Source of the DNA: Firmicutes bacterium HGW-Firmicutes-7
Lineage (GTDB): Bacteria > Bacillota > Clostridia > Lachnospirales > Vallitaleaceae
Assembly (NCBI GenBank): GCA_002841375.1
Contig: PGZO01000022.1
Location: 1 to 64,000 of the forward strand
Length of the DNA: 64,000 bases
Reading direction: 5' to 3'
Part shown: positions 1 through 7,531 of the stretch, in pieces
Position numbering within the stretch: position 1 is the first letter of the stretch
Layout: each line of letters starts with the position of its first letter
Translations under genes and position numbers: made by a program
Notes under the pieces: model-generated
Database searches by the model: none
What the model was told of the DNA's origin: nothing
Seen by the model: the letters and a program-made list of their open reading frames with translations, nothing else

Positions 1-189
1 CTTTAGTCTGACAGTGTGATGTAACCTATACCCGAAAAATTGACTGTAAGTCAAAAAAAGGAACTGCTACACAACTTGCGTTGTGCAACAGCCCCTTTTC
101 AAATGAGCACTTGCGTGCCCTCAAATTACATCATTGCCTTTCAAAGTATGTTAAACGCCAATATTTTCATCTTGTTAAGCCTGTATACG
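1..189. other. Left-edge intergenic region, no gene seen
   Basis: I see no convincing coding sequence in this stretch at the window edge. The one open frame on the plus strand has no ribosome binding site and runs antisense into the potassium-channel gene. The recognisable feature is a terminator-like hairpin at 56-99, listed separately. Confidence 0.5.
53..99 (-). terminator. Imperfect hairpin terminator downstream of the potassium channel gene
   Basis: The two arms, 56-74 and 81-99, pair with a few mismatches: CACAA with TTGTG, CTG with CAG, and AAAAGG with CCTTTT. On the minus strand the stem is followed by a run of Ts (the A run at 53-59). It lies about 90 bases beyond the stop of the channel gene. 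Confidence 0.5.
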
Positions 190-981
190 CTAGTACTTAA
201 TTTTTTTCCCACAATGAGGGCATATATGCTCTTCATCCTTACTTTTCATTTCTTCAATAAATCCAGTACCAACAATACCTGTAGGCAATGCAACGAGACC
301 TATACCAAAAATGGCAATAATTGAAGAGAGTACCTTTCCTCCCCAAGTGATTGGATATACATCCCCATACCCAACTGTTGTTAACGTAGCAATTGACCAC
401 CAAAAGGTTGAAATAATGTTAGGAAACACTTCAGGTTGAGAGGTACTTTCAATATAATACATTAGCGTTGAAGAAATGATAATAAGAATAAGCATAATCA
501 TTACGATTGCTAACAGTTCATCTTTCTTTTCCTTTATCACATCTTTTATGAGTTTTATAGATTTAGAATATCTTGATAACTTTAATATTCTAAACAATCT
601 GGCTATTCTAATAAATCTAAAATCATATATACTAAACATTGCTAAATAAAAAGGTAATATGGCAAATAAATCAATAAGTGCCATAAATGTACACATATAC
701 TTGATTCTTACCCATATTTTTCTAGAATCATCCGGATAATGAATATCGGCTAACCATAACCTTAACCCATATTCTATCGTAAACACAACAATAGACACAT
801 TTTCTATTGCTTTAAAAGTCAGAAAATAGGCTGAATAAATTGTCTTATAGGATTCTAAAATAATGGCAAGCACATTAATTGCAATAAGTATTAAAATTGT
901 ATAGTCAAATACTTTGGCTAAATGATCGTTTTCATTTGTTAATTCCATTATTTCATATATTCTATTTTTTAGCCTAGACAT
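190..981 (-). CDS. Voltage-gated-type potassium channel with C-terminal CxxC motif
   Basis: Six-transmembrane ion channel of the voltage-gated superfamily, predicted to conduct K+ across the cytoplasmic membrane. The selectivity filter TVGYGD is at residues 202-207 between hydrophobic segments at about 155-176 and 216-235. An S4-like helix at about 122-143 carries regularly spaced arginines and a lysine. Hydrophobic segments near 24-44, 60-78 and 97-117 would be S1-S3. The protein ends in CPHCGKK (254-260), a zinc-ribbon-like half site, instead of the RCK or cyclic-nucleotide domain often fused to such channels. An AAGGAGC ribosome binding site precedes the ATG. It is monocistronic, and the physiological role is not evident. 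Confidence 0.88.
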   Translation of the reverse strand: MSRLKNRIYEIMELTNENDHLAKVFDYTILILIAINVLAIILESYKTIYSAYFLTFKAIENVSIVVFTIEYGLRLWLADIHYPDDSRKIWVRIKYMCTFMALIDLFAILPFYLAMFSIYDFRFIRIARLFRILKLSRYSKSIKLIKDVIKEKKDELLAIVMIMLILIIISSTLMYYIESTSQPEVFPNIISTFWWSIATLTTVGYGDVYPITWGGKVLSSIIAIFGIGLVALPTGIVGTGFIEEMKSKDEEHICPHCGKKIKY

Positions 982-1076
982 TTTTAGCTCCTTAAAAATT
1001 TTTCTATACCTAATTTTTTAAGTTTTGCTAAAACATAGATATTTATTCAAAAAACTAATAAGCCCTTCTTACTCAC

Positions 1077-1682
1077 TTAAAACTCTCCTAATAATCCCAT
1101 CGTACCAATAAAATAAAATAATAAGTACTCAATAATCATATCATTCTTTTTCTTTTCATCATTATAATATTGACGAATAATTGACACGATTCCATTTAAT
1201 ACTTGTTCAGCTAAAACCTTTCCAATATCAATCATTTCATATTTAGCATTATGTTCTTTTAAGTGTTCTTTAAAATGTTCATCTAATAAGTCAATTAGAA
1301 CTTCTCGAGCTTGGTCATACTTCGTACCTTTACTACATTCAATAAGAATAACAAACTTATTTCCTAATTGTGGTATGAATTTTGGAATAAAATCAGCCAG
1401 CACTTTTTTCCATTCGCTCGGATTTGATATTTGCCATAAATAATCTGGTTTAACCAATTTATTATGGTTTTGTAAAAGAAACTTAAAATTGTAATATTCC
1501 TCCCCTACTATTTGATTAAAAAGTTCTTCTTTACTCTCAAAATAATTATAGAAATTCCCAATCGTTGTACCCGATGCTTTTACAATTCTTCTAATAGATG
1601 CTTTCTCAAACCCATTCGTATAAAACTCTAACTCTGCATTTTTTAATATTGAATCTCTTACTTGTTCTTTTTTTATTTGCAT
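1077..1682 (-). CDS. TetR/AcrR family transcriptional regulator
   Basis: The N-terminal 60 residues form a TetR-type helix-turn-helix: an Ile/Leu-rich first helix, then an ASIRRIVKASGTTIGNFYNY-like recognition region and FESKEELF. The C-terminal domain would bind a ligand that cannot be predicted. A GTG at 1691 is possible, but AGGTG overlaps it and is well spaced for the ATG at 1682, giving about 201 residues. The upstream neighbour on the same strand is the MetF-like gene, only about 40 bases away, so the two may be co-transcribed. Target genes are unknown. Confidence 0.85.
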   Translation of the reverse strand: MQIKKEQVRDSILKNAELEFYTNGFEKASIRRIVKASGTTIGNFYNYFESKEELFNQIVGEEYYNFKFLLQNHNKLVKPDYLWQISNPSEWKKVLADFIPKFIPQLGNKFVILIECSKGTKYDQAREVLIDLLDEHFKEHLKEHNAKYEMIDIGKVLAEQVLNGIVSIIRQYYNDEKKKNDMIIEYLLFYFIGTMGLLGEF

Positions 1683-1723
1683 AGGTTTCACCTGTTATCA
1701 TTTGATTTTCAACACTACTTTTT

Positions 1724-2464
1724 CTATCTAAAAACACTATGTAGGTATAGTTCAAGTTTTGTTTTGATAGGCATAAAGTATAAGTTTCTATTTTTACTGT
1801 CAGCAAATTCCATAGCGTTCTTTGCAAAACCAATATTCCAATTATACTCCGTTGAAAATCCCTCCGGAAAAATAACATTGTTTTTTGCATGCCAATAATT
1901 TTGAGAATGGGCTGACAGTACTGGAGATATTCCAAAGTATACATTTGTACCACTTAACATTTCTTCATAAATTGACATAAATCTAATATCAAAAAATGGT
2001 TGAGTAAAAAAACCATCTACCCCAGCATATAACTTTCTCTTTATGTAAAGCATTTCTGACTTAAAACTATCTCTATACTGATCTATTGCACCATATACCT
2101 TAATGTGTGGAAGCTCAGTTTTAAATTTTCTAATCACATCAATGGTAGAGGAGTGATAGATCTTCTTATTCATATCTTGAGGAAGGTCACCTGTTAATAT
2201 TAGGACTTCATTAATATCATTTTCAATTAATACTTTTGCCATTGGTAGTGGTTCTTCTAAATCTATATCCATTGCACGAATATGAGGAATTGTTCTTTGA
2301 TAACTTTTCTTTGCGACTTTACAGCCGTCCCAACTTCTCATGTCAAATTTAATAAGATCAGGAATATTTATACCTTCAATTTCAGGATAATTGGATTTAG
2401 TATAGCTTAACTGTTGAGATAATAGTTCCTCATTATTAGGAACCAACTCTAAAGAAATAACCAT
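1724..2464 (-). CDS. Methylenetetrahydrofolate reductase-like protein (short, divergent)
   Basis: The protein resembles the FAD-dependent methylenetetrahydrofolate reductase (MetF) TIM barrel: a front strand with EL/VP, a central 'ILTGD' segment as in MetF, 'GVDGFFTQPFFD' and 'FGISPVLS'. At about 246 residues it is shorter than typical MetF (about 290), and the N-terminal part is poorly conserved. I chose the ATG at 2464 because GGAGGAG at 2471-2477 lies 6 bases upstream of it and overlaps the next upstream ATG. No metE, metH or Wood-Ljungdahl genes are adjacent, so the substrate is uncertain. It could be an orphan MetF or a related flavoprotein. Confidence 0.7.
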   Translation of the reverse strand: MVISLELVPNNEELLSQQLSYTKSNYPEIEGINIPDLIKFDMRSWDGCKVAKKSYQRTIPHIRAMDIDLEEPLPMAKVLIENDINEVLILTGDLPQDMNKKIYHSSTIDVIRKFKTELPHIKVYGAIDQYRDSFKSEMLYIKRKLYAGVDGFFTQPFFDIRFMSIYEEMLSGTNVYFGISPVLSAHSQNYWHAKNNVIFPEGFSTEYNWNIGFAKNAMEFADSKNRNLYFMPIKTKLELYLHSVFR

Positions 2465-2489
2465 AATAAACTCCTCCATTTCTTTTTAA

Positions 2490-2525
2490 GTATACGATAG
2501 CATATTCTTGAGTTTTTGTAAAACA
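2490..2525 (-). promoter_or_regulatory. Possible sigma-A promoter of the metF-like gene
   Basis: On the minus strand a TTTACA hexamer is followed after 17 bases by TATCGT, about 25-50 bases upstream of the chosen start at 2464. The -10 match is only four of six, so this is tentative. Coordinates are approximate. Confidence 0.3.
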
Positions 2526-2573
2526 ACAACTTTCAATTTTAATCATTTCAAATATAAAGAAATTTCCAAATCT

Positions 2574-2609
2574 ACGCAAAAAACCCAAGGTACCTTGAGT
2601 TTTTTGCGT
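2574..2609 (-). terminator. Strong palindromic terminator after the arginine-rich small gene
   Basis: ACGCAAAAAAC at 2574-2584 pairs with GTTTTTTGCGT at 2599-2609 around a CAAGGTACCTTG core. The stem is nearly perfect and carries A/T runs on both flanks, so it could terminate in either direction. It lies downstream of the minus-strand gene ending at 2669. Confidence 0.75.
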
Positions 2610-2668
2610 ATTATTTAAGTTGTCCTATCTTTATGTTCAATTTTCACAGACATCTATGATGTCTAATT

Positions 2669-2875
2669 TCAGCATTTGCGACGACGATGATCATCTTCCT
2701 CTACAGCATCTAAAATTCTTTTTAATAAAGGAACGATTTGATCGCATGTACATTCTTCAATATCTTGAACTGAATCTAAAATATCATCTAATATCCCTTC
2801 AATATCAGATGGTCTGCGACGACGCCTAGGTCTACAGCTTTCCTCAATTTCATCACTTAATACCCTATTCCACAT
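2669..2875 (-). CDS. Small arginine-rich acidic/basic protein, unknown function
   Basis: A 68-residue protein I do not recognise. It has an N-terminal MWNRV, then a block of five consecutive arginines (CRPRRRRRP), a central acidic amphipathic region rich in Asp/Glu/Ile/Leu (DIEGILDDILDSVQDIEEC) with CTC, and a basic C-terminus ending HRRRKC. The start at 2875 is supported by AGGAGG at 2884-2889 with 8-base spacing; an upstream in-frame ATG at 2908 has no such site. The basic-acidic-basic layout with terminal cysteines would suit a small spore-coat or nucleic-acid-associated protein, but that is speculation. A 10-bp inverted repeat lies just upstream. Confidence 0.65.
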   Translation of the reverse strand: MWNRVLSDEIEESCRPRRRRRPSDIEGILDDILDSVQDIEECTCDQIVPLLKRILDAVEEDDHRRRKC

Positions 2876-2904
2876 ATTACCAACCTCCTTTTTTGAAAAT
2901 ACTA

Positions 2905-2940
2905 ACAAGTATTACTTTGCCGGCATGACTTAATACTTGT
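2905..2940. promoter_or_regulatory. 10-bp perfect inverted repeat upstream of small arginine-rich gene
   Basis: ACAAGTATTA at 2905-2914 and TAATACTTGT at 2931-2940 are perfect reverse complements around a 16-base centre that contains GCCGGC. The element ends 30 bases from the start codon at 2875. It could be a repressor operator or a 5' UTR hairpin. No U-tract follows, so it is not an ordinary terminator. Confidence 0.45.
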
Positions 2941-3117
2941 ACTAATATGTTATTCAATTGTTCATAGATCTGTTCTTATATCGTGTAATAAGTTCCTTGT
3001 ATTACAAACAATATTCTTCCCAACAATTAGTAAGAATGCTATACTAGACCAAAGCGCTTATCTAGCGCATGACTTAACGTATAGTGTAAAAATAAATATT
3101 ATTAGGAGGCAACTCAA

Positions 3118-4860
3118 GTGGCATTAGATGGTATCGTCTTATCAAGTATAGTTAACGAATTAAGTACGCTTCTAATCGGGGGAAGAGTGGATAAAATTGC
3201 ACAACCTGAAAAGGATGAATTGATTATATCAATTAGAAATAATCGTACATTATATAAGTTACTTCTCTCAGCACAAGCCAACCTACCCCGACTGCATATT
3301 ACGAGTCTACAAAAGCATAACCCATTAACTGCGCCTAGCTTCTGTATGATTCTTAGAAAATATCTTAACAATGCTAAAATTACAAATATCTGTCAACCTA
3401 ATTTCGAGAGAATTGTTGAGATATCATTTGAACATCTTAACGAACTCGGTGACTTATGCAAAAAAATATTAATAATTGAAATAATGGGCCGTCATAGCAA
3501 TATCATATTATGCGATGAAAAAAAGATGGTTTTAGATAGTATCAAACATGTTAGTAGCCAAATGAGCTCAATTCGCGAAGTATTCCCAGGTAAAGATTAT
3601 TTTTATCCTCCTTCCAAAGAAAAAGAAAACTTATTTAATATTAAAGATCTAAACAGCTTCATTAAAACGCTTACTAAGCCTGTAGGCATTGGACAAGCCA
3701 TTTATGAGTCTTTTACTGGCCTAAGCCCACTAATCGGCGAGGAAATGTGCTTTGCTGCTCAAATTGATAGTAACAGCGCTATAACTGAGCTATCACTAGA
3801 AGAACAGAATCGTTTATATCGCATTTTTAATATCATTTCTACAAAGATTAATACGAAAGACTATTCGCCCACTATATTTCTTGATAACACAGGGAAATAT
3901 TCAGATTTTTATGTACTTCCTTTATCCATCTATACGAATTATGAAACCCTTCCTTATTCTTCTACTTCAGAATTATTGGACAGTTTCTTCGAAAAGCGCT
4001 CTAGTGCTAGCAGAATTAGTCAAAAATCTGTAGATATAAGAAAACTTGTTCAAAATAATTATGAACGTTGTTCAAAAAAATTAGATTTACAAGTACGTCA
4101 ACTTCAAGATACTACAGATAAGGATTTATTGAAAATAAAGGGAGAATTAATAAACGCTAATTTGTATCAAATAAGTGATGGGATGTCAAAAATTGAGCTA
4201 TATAACTATTACAATAATCGTTATGATACAGTTACTTTAGATCCTAACTTAAGTCCTGCTCAAAATGCGCAACGTTATTTTGCAAAATATAATAAAAAGA
4301 AACGTACGTTTGCCGCTCTTACTGATCAAATTGATAGCACCAAGCAAGAACTAAATCATTTAGAATCTATTAAATATGCACTAGATTTCACTACTACTGA
4401 AGAAGATTTAATGCAGATAAAAAATGAATTAATCGCTTCAGGCTATATAAAATTCAAAAAAACAAAAGCTAAGAAGTTATTAAACAAGTCAGAACCCTTC
4501 CATTATATGTCTTCAGATGGTTTTGATATCTATGTAGGTAAAAATAATATTCAAAATGAAGAGCTTTGGATTAAATTTGCAACAAATGGTGATTGGTGGT
4601 TTCATGCCAAGGATATACCGGGTTCTCACGTAATAGTAAAAACAGGTGGAAAAGAATTACCTGATCGCGTATTCGAAGAGGCAGCAGCGCTTGCAGCATA
4701 TTATAGTAAAGGAAAAGACTCCGGTAAGGTTACTGTTGATTATACACTGAAAAAGAACCTAAAAAAACCGAATGGTTCTGCCCCTGGATTTGTGATATAT
4801 CATACAAATTTTTCTATGCTTGTGGAGCCAAAAGAACATACTATAAAGAGAGTCAACTAA
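3118..4860 (+). CDS. rqcH: Rqc2 homologue RqcH (NFACT protein, FbpA family)
   Basis: NFACT-family protein of ribosome-associated quality control. In Bacillus, RqcH binds stalled 50S subunits and recruits tRNA-Ala to add C-terminal alanine tails that mark the nascent chain for degradation. The sequence has an NFACT-N domain (about 1-180, opening with MALDGIVLSSIV), a coiled-coil middle (about 290-440, rich in Lys/Gln/Leu), and a C-terminal NFACT-R domain (about 450-560) with 'DIYVGKNNIQNEEL', 'WWFHAKDIPGSHVIV' and 'TVDYTLKKNLKKP'. The start is a GTG at 3118, with AGGAGG at 3104-3109. It is monocistronic and one of three plus-strand genes here. Older annotation calls this a fibronectin-binding protein. 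Confidence 0.95.
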   Translation: MALDGIVLSSIVNELSTLLIGGRVDKIAQPEKDELIISIRNNRTLYKLLLSAQANLPRLHITSLQKHNPLTAPSFCMILRKYLNNAKITNICQPNFERIVEISFEHLNELGDLCKKILIIEIMGRHSNIILCDEKKMVLDSIKHVSSQMSSIREVFPGKDYFYPPSKEKENLFNIKDLNSFIKTLTKPVGIGQAIYESFTGLSPLIGEEMCFAAQIDSNSAITELSLEEQNRLYRIFNIISTKINTKDYSPTIFLDNTGKYSDFYVLPLSIYTNYETLPYSSTSELLDSFFEKRSSASRISQKSVDIRKLVQNNYERCSKKLDLQVRQLQDTTDKDLLKIKGELINANLYQISDGMSKIELYNYYNNRYDTVTLDPNLSPAQNAQRYFAKYNKKKRTFAALTDQIDSTKQELNHLESIKYALDFTTTEEDLMQIKNELIASGYIKFKKTKAKKLLNKSEPFHYMSSDGFDIYVGKNNIQNEELWIKFATNGDWWFHAKDIPGSHVIVKTGGKELPDRVFEEAAALAAYYSKGKDSGKVTVDYTLKKNLKKPNGSAPGFVIYHTNFSMLVEPKEHTIKRVN

Positions 4861-4880
4861 TAGGTCTCTCTCTTTATAGT
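4840..4880 (+). terminator. 13-bp hairpin spanning the rqcH stop codon
   Basis: ACTATAAAGAGAG at 4840-4852 pairs perfectly with CTCTCTTTATAGT at 4868-4880. The rqcH stop codon lies in the 15-base loop. No T-run follows, so it may protect the mRNA 3' end or assist the terminator at 4926 rather than terminate by itself. Confidence 0.5.
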
Positions 4881-5160
4881 AGTAAAATGTAATGATGACA
4901 CGGTGCATTATAGAGTTTAATTTTCAAAAAAATAGTGGCCCATATCGACCACTATTTTTTTTATAACATTTTCAACTTATAAAGTACATTTGTTCCTAAA
5001 AATTACTTGATACATCTTTATTTGTGATTATAATAAAAACTATGTCAACAACTAATGATGATCCATCGGAACGACACCTCACAATTATAAGTCATTGTGA
5101 GTTTCAATTTCAACTCACATTATTATTATGTCCCCCAAATCTAAAATTATTCAAAAGTTT
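4861..5160. other. Intergenic region between convergent rqcH and spo0A
   Basis: No gene is seen. The region holds the end of the rqcH hairpin, a bidirectional terminator at 4926-4962, and an 8-bp hairpin with arms CTCACAAT at 5078-5085 and ATTGTGAG at 5094-5101, close to the spo0A 3' end. Confidence 0.6.
4926..4962. terminator. Bidirectional intrinsic terminator between rqcH and spo0A
   Basis: A run of seven As and TAGTGG (4926-4938) pairs with CCACTA followed by eight Ts (4949-4962), with a 10-base loop. T-runs flank the stem on both strands, so it can end both rqcH and spo0A transcripts. Confidence 0.85.
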
Positions 5161-5970
5161 TTAACTTACTCTAAGTTCCAATCTCAACTTATCAGCAATA
5201 AGTGCCACAAACTCAGAATTCGTCGGCTTTCCTTTTCCGTGGCTAATCGTGTAACCAAAAAGATTGTCTAAAGTTTCCATCTTGCCTCTACTCCAAGCTA
5301 CCTCAATAGCATGTCTTATTGCTCGCTCCACTCTACTTGGAGTCGTATCATATTTCTCTGCAATGGCAGGATATAATGACTTTGTAATGGAATTAAGAAT
5401 TTCGATATCATTGATTACCATAATGATGGCATCTCTTAAATATTGATAACCTTTAATATGTGCAGGAACACCTATCTCATGAATAATATTTGTTACTTCT
5501 GATTCCAAAACACGAGATTGATACCCATACTTATTGATGGTATTTTCTTTTATGAAACTACTGCTATTTTTTTCTCTCTTGACAAACTCTATTCTTCCTT
5601 TAAGCTGTCTTATACGTTTTGCAAGTGAATCATAATTAAATGGTTTCATCATATAGTACTCTGCGCCTAAGCTTAACGCATTTTTAGTTACCTTCTCTTG
5701 CCCAACAGCTGATAGCATAATAAAAATAGGCTTTTTTTCTAAATCTTCTTCGTTGATTTTTTCTAGAACACCAAGCCCATCTACTAGTGGCATTACTACA
5801 TCTAGTAATACAATATCGGGTTTTTTGACTCTAATTTGTTCAATTGCATCTTCCCCATTATGAACAACATCAACTACTTCAATATCCTCCTGTGTTTCAA
5901 AATAATCAGACATCATTGCACATAATTTTTGGCTATCATCAACTATCAAGACCTCAATCTTATCTTTCAT
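5161..5970 (-). CDS. spo0A: Stage 0 sporulation protein A (response regulator)
   Basis: Master response regulator of sporulation entry. The receiver domain (about 1-120) has the acidic pocket D11/D12, the phosphoacceptor D57 in LLDVVMP, and K109 in MMKPF. The C-terminal Spo0A DNA-binding domain (about 150-269) shows the family hallmarks [30 protein letters not shown] and [10 protein letters not shown]. At 269 residues it has the usual length. It lies downstream of spoIVB, the arrangement usual in Bacillus and Clostridia. A good sigma-A promoter and a possible 0A box lie upstream. Confidence 0.98.
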   Translation of the reverse strand: MKDKIEVLIVDDSQKLCAMMSDYFETQEDIEVVDVVHNGEDAIEQIRVKKPDIVLLDVVMPLVDGLGVLEKINEEDLEKKPIFIMLSAVGQEKVTKNALSLGAEYYMMKPFNYDSLAKRIRQLKGRIEFVKREKNSSSFIKENTINKYGYQSRVLESEVTNIIHEIGVPAHIKGYQYLRDAIIMVINDIEILNSITKSLYPAIAEKYDTTPSRVERAIRHAIEVAWSRGKMETLDNLFGYTISHGKGKPTNSEFVALIADKLRLELRVS

Positions 5971-6008
5971 TATTCTTCCCCCTCTTCCATATTTTAATGT
6001 ACAATATT

Positions 6009-6037
6009 ATTATAGTACTATAATCCTTTTAAATCAA
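6009..6037 (-). promoter_or_regulatory. Sigma-A-type promoter of spo0A
   Basis: On the minus strand, TTGATT (6032-6037) is followed after exactly 17 bases by a perfect TATAAT (6009-6014), about 40 bases upstream of the spo0A start at 5970. The -10 and adjacent spacer form a 16-base perfect palindrome (6009-6024). Spo0A genes are also commonly read from a sigma-H promoter, which I could not identify here. Confidence 0.6.
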
Positions 6038-6054
6038 CAAATAAAAAACGCAAT

Positions 6055-6062
6055 TTTTGACA
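6055..6062 (-). promoter_or_regulatory. Possible 0A box upstream of spo0A
   Basis: TGTCAAAA on the minus strand matches the 0A-box core TGTCGAAA at seven of eight positions and lies about 18 bases upstream of the predicted -35. Spo0A autoregulation through such boxes is established in related bacteria; the single site here is only suggestive. Confidence 0.35.
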
Positions 6063-6088
6063 TTATATTACTTTTTACAACATGGTCT

Positions 6089-7369
6089 CTAGTATTCTTC
6101 TAATATCATATTTTCAATAAAGGTTCCATACCCTTTTGTCGAATCCTGAACAAATACATGTGTTACTGCTCCAATCAGCTTATCTCCTTGTATTATTGGA
6201 CTTCCACTCATACCTTGTATTATTCCATTTGTCAGATTAAGCAACTCTGTGTCTACAACTTTTATGATCATGCCTTTATTTGCCTCATCATTCAAAAATA
6301 CCTTTTCGATGAGTATCTCATAATCCTTAATTTCTCCACTAACATTGCTTCTTATCAGTGCTTTTCCAATTTGTATATCATATTTAAAGCCTAAAGAAAT
6401 CACTTCATTTCGTGTGTATTCTTCTTTTCCTTGTTTTGTCAATGAACCAAAAATACCATTTTTATCATTTTTGTTTACAAGTGCAATTGTATTTTCTTCA
6501 CTTTCAATAATTACACCTGCTATTTCACCTGGCGTCCCATCTTGTCCCTTCGTAATGTTAGTAATTAAAGAGGTAACTAACGTACCTCCTGACAGTTCCA
6601 TAAGTTGCTGGGTATCAACATCTGTTATCCCATGACCTAAAGCGCCAAAGTTGTTTTTTTCTAAATTAACGTATGTTAACGTCCCAATTCCTTGTGTATC
6701 ATCTCTTACCCAAACGCCTAACTTATATTCATCTGCTACAGATGTTTTACTTGGTTTAATTTTAACATCTATCATCTCATCTTTTCTTTCAAGTTCTATT
6801 AATACTTCTTTTCCTTTTGAAGCGTTGATTTGTTCAATTAATTCTTCCTTTGTCGCAATCTTCTTATTATTAATTTTTTTGATGTAATCTCCAGAGTACA
6901 AAATATCCTTTGAGGGAGATACTTTCTTCCCATCAGGATCAATTAAATTACCGGTCCCTAGCACTAATATACCATCTGTTGAAACTGTTACACCAACCAT
7001 TTCACCAACTGGTATGTAGTTATTAGGATTAATAACTTCTACTTGAACTTTTTTAATTGGTAATAAGCCTAATAATTTTATTTGAACGTTAAATTTTCCA
7101 GTCTCTTCTGATCGCACGGTAAAAGACTTGTTTAGATTTACTGCTATACGATCCTGTGGAACAGGTTCACTGTTAATTTGTAATACGCCCTTAATATCTC
7201 CTTTTATCTCAGCCTGTAATGGAACATTATAGCCAATGCTTTTTTCTTCTCCTACAAATATTTTATAGTTATTAGGTATATATATTTTCACAAAAAAATG
7301 AAAGCAAATAACTAAGGTTAAACAAAAGGCAACGATTAGTAGGATAGATCTATATAACTTTTGACTCAT
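6089..7369 (-). CDS. spoIVB: SpoIVB peptidase (stage IV sporulation protein B)
   Basis: Serine peptidase (family S55) secreted from the forespore, which triggers pro-sigma-K processing at the mother-cell membrane. The protein has one N-terminal membrane anchor (about 7-28), a PDZ domain in the middle (around 'LIDPDGKKVSPSKDILYSGD' and 'KEVLIELERK') and a C-terminal peptidase domain. Catalytic His is in ALGHGITD and catalytic Ser in GMSGSP. An ATG at 7390 is possible but has no ribosome binding site, so the ATG at 7369 (426 residues) is preferred. It sits between recN and spo0A, the conserved order in spore formers. Confidence 0.96.
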   Translation of the reverse strand: MSQKLYRSILLIVAFCLTLVICFHFFVKIYIPNNYKIFVGEEKSIGYNVPLQAEIKGDIKGVLQINSEPVPQDRIAVNLNKSFTVRSEETGKFNVQIKLLGLLPIKKVQVEVINPNNYIPVGEMVGVTVSTDGILVLGTGNLIDPDGKKVSPSKDILYSGDYIKKINNKKIATKEELIEQINASKGKEVLIELERKDEMIDVKIKPSKTSVADEYKLGVWVRDDTQGIGTLTYVNLEKNNFGALGHGITDVDTQQLMELSGGTLVTSLITNITKGQDGTPGEIAGVIIESEENTIALVNKNDKNGIFGSLTKQGKEEYTRNEVISLGFKYDIQIGKALIRSNVSGEIKDYEILIEKVFLNDEANKGMIIKVVDTELLNLTNGIIQGMSGSPIIQGDKLIGAVTHVFVQDSTKGYGTFIENMILEEY

Positions 7370-7476
7370 TTTTTCACATCCTATTAGCATTATTTTTTCA
7401 AGAGCTATAGCTTTAAAATTCCCTTTGCAAAATTTAATTATGCTAGCAAAAAGTACAAGTAGAAACCTTTAGGCGT

Positions 7477-7512
7477 AAAAAAAAACTTGCTCTTTATAAG
7501 CAAGTTTTTTAT
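7477..7512 (-). terminator. Intrinsic terminator after recN
   Basis: AAAAAACTTGC at 7480-7490 and GCAAGTTTTTT at 7500-7510 are perfect complements around a 9-base loop. On the minus strand a run of Ts follows. It separates the recN operon from spoIVB. Confidence 0.85.
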
Positions 7513-7531
7513 TCATAATATTATATTTTTA

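Noticed and set aside
40-324. 94-codon open frame on the plus strand at the left edge
   Set aside because: It has no ribosome binding site, overlaps the potassium-channel gene antisense, and its composition is that of a shadow frame.
3041-3091. CAAAGCGCTT-containing sequence upstream of rqcH as a further copy of the dispersed repeat
   Set aside because: Only about 10-15 bases match; the sequence is better explained as its own hairpin (CTATAC / GTATAG arms) in the rqcH leader and does not follow a terminator in the same way.
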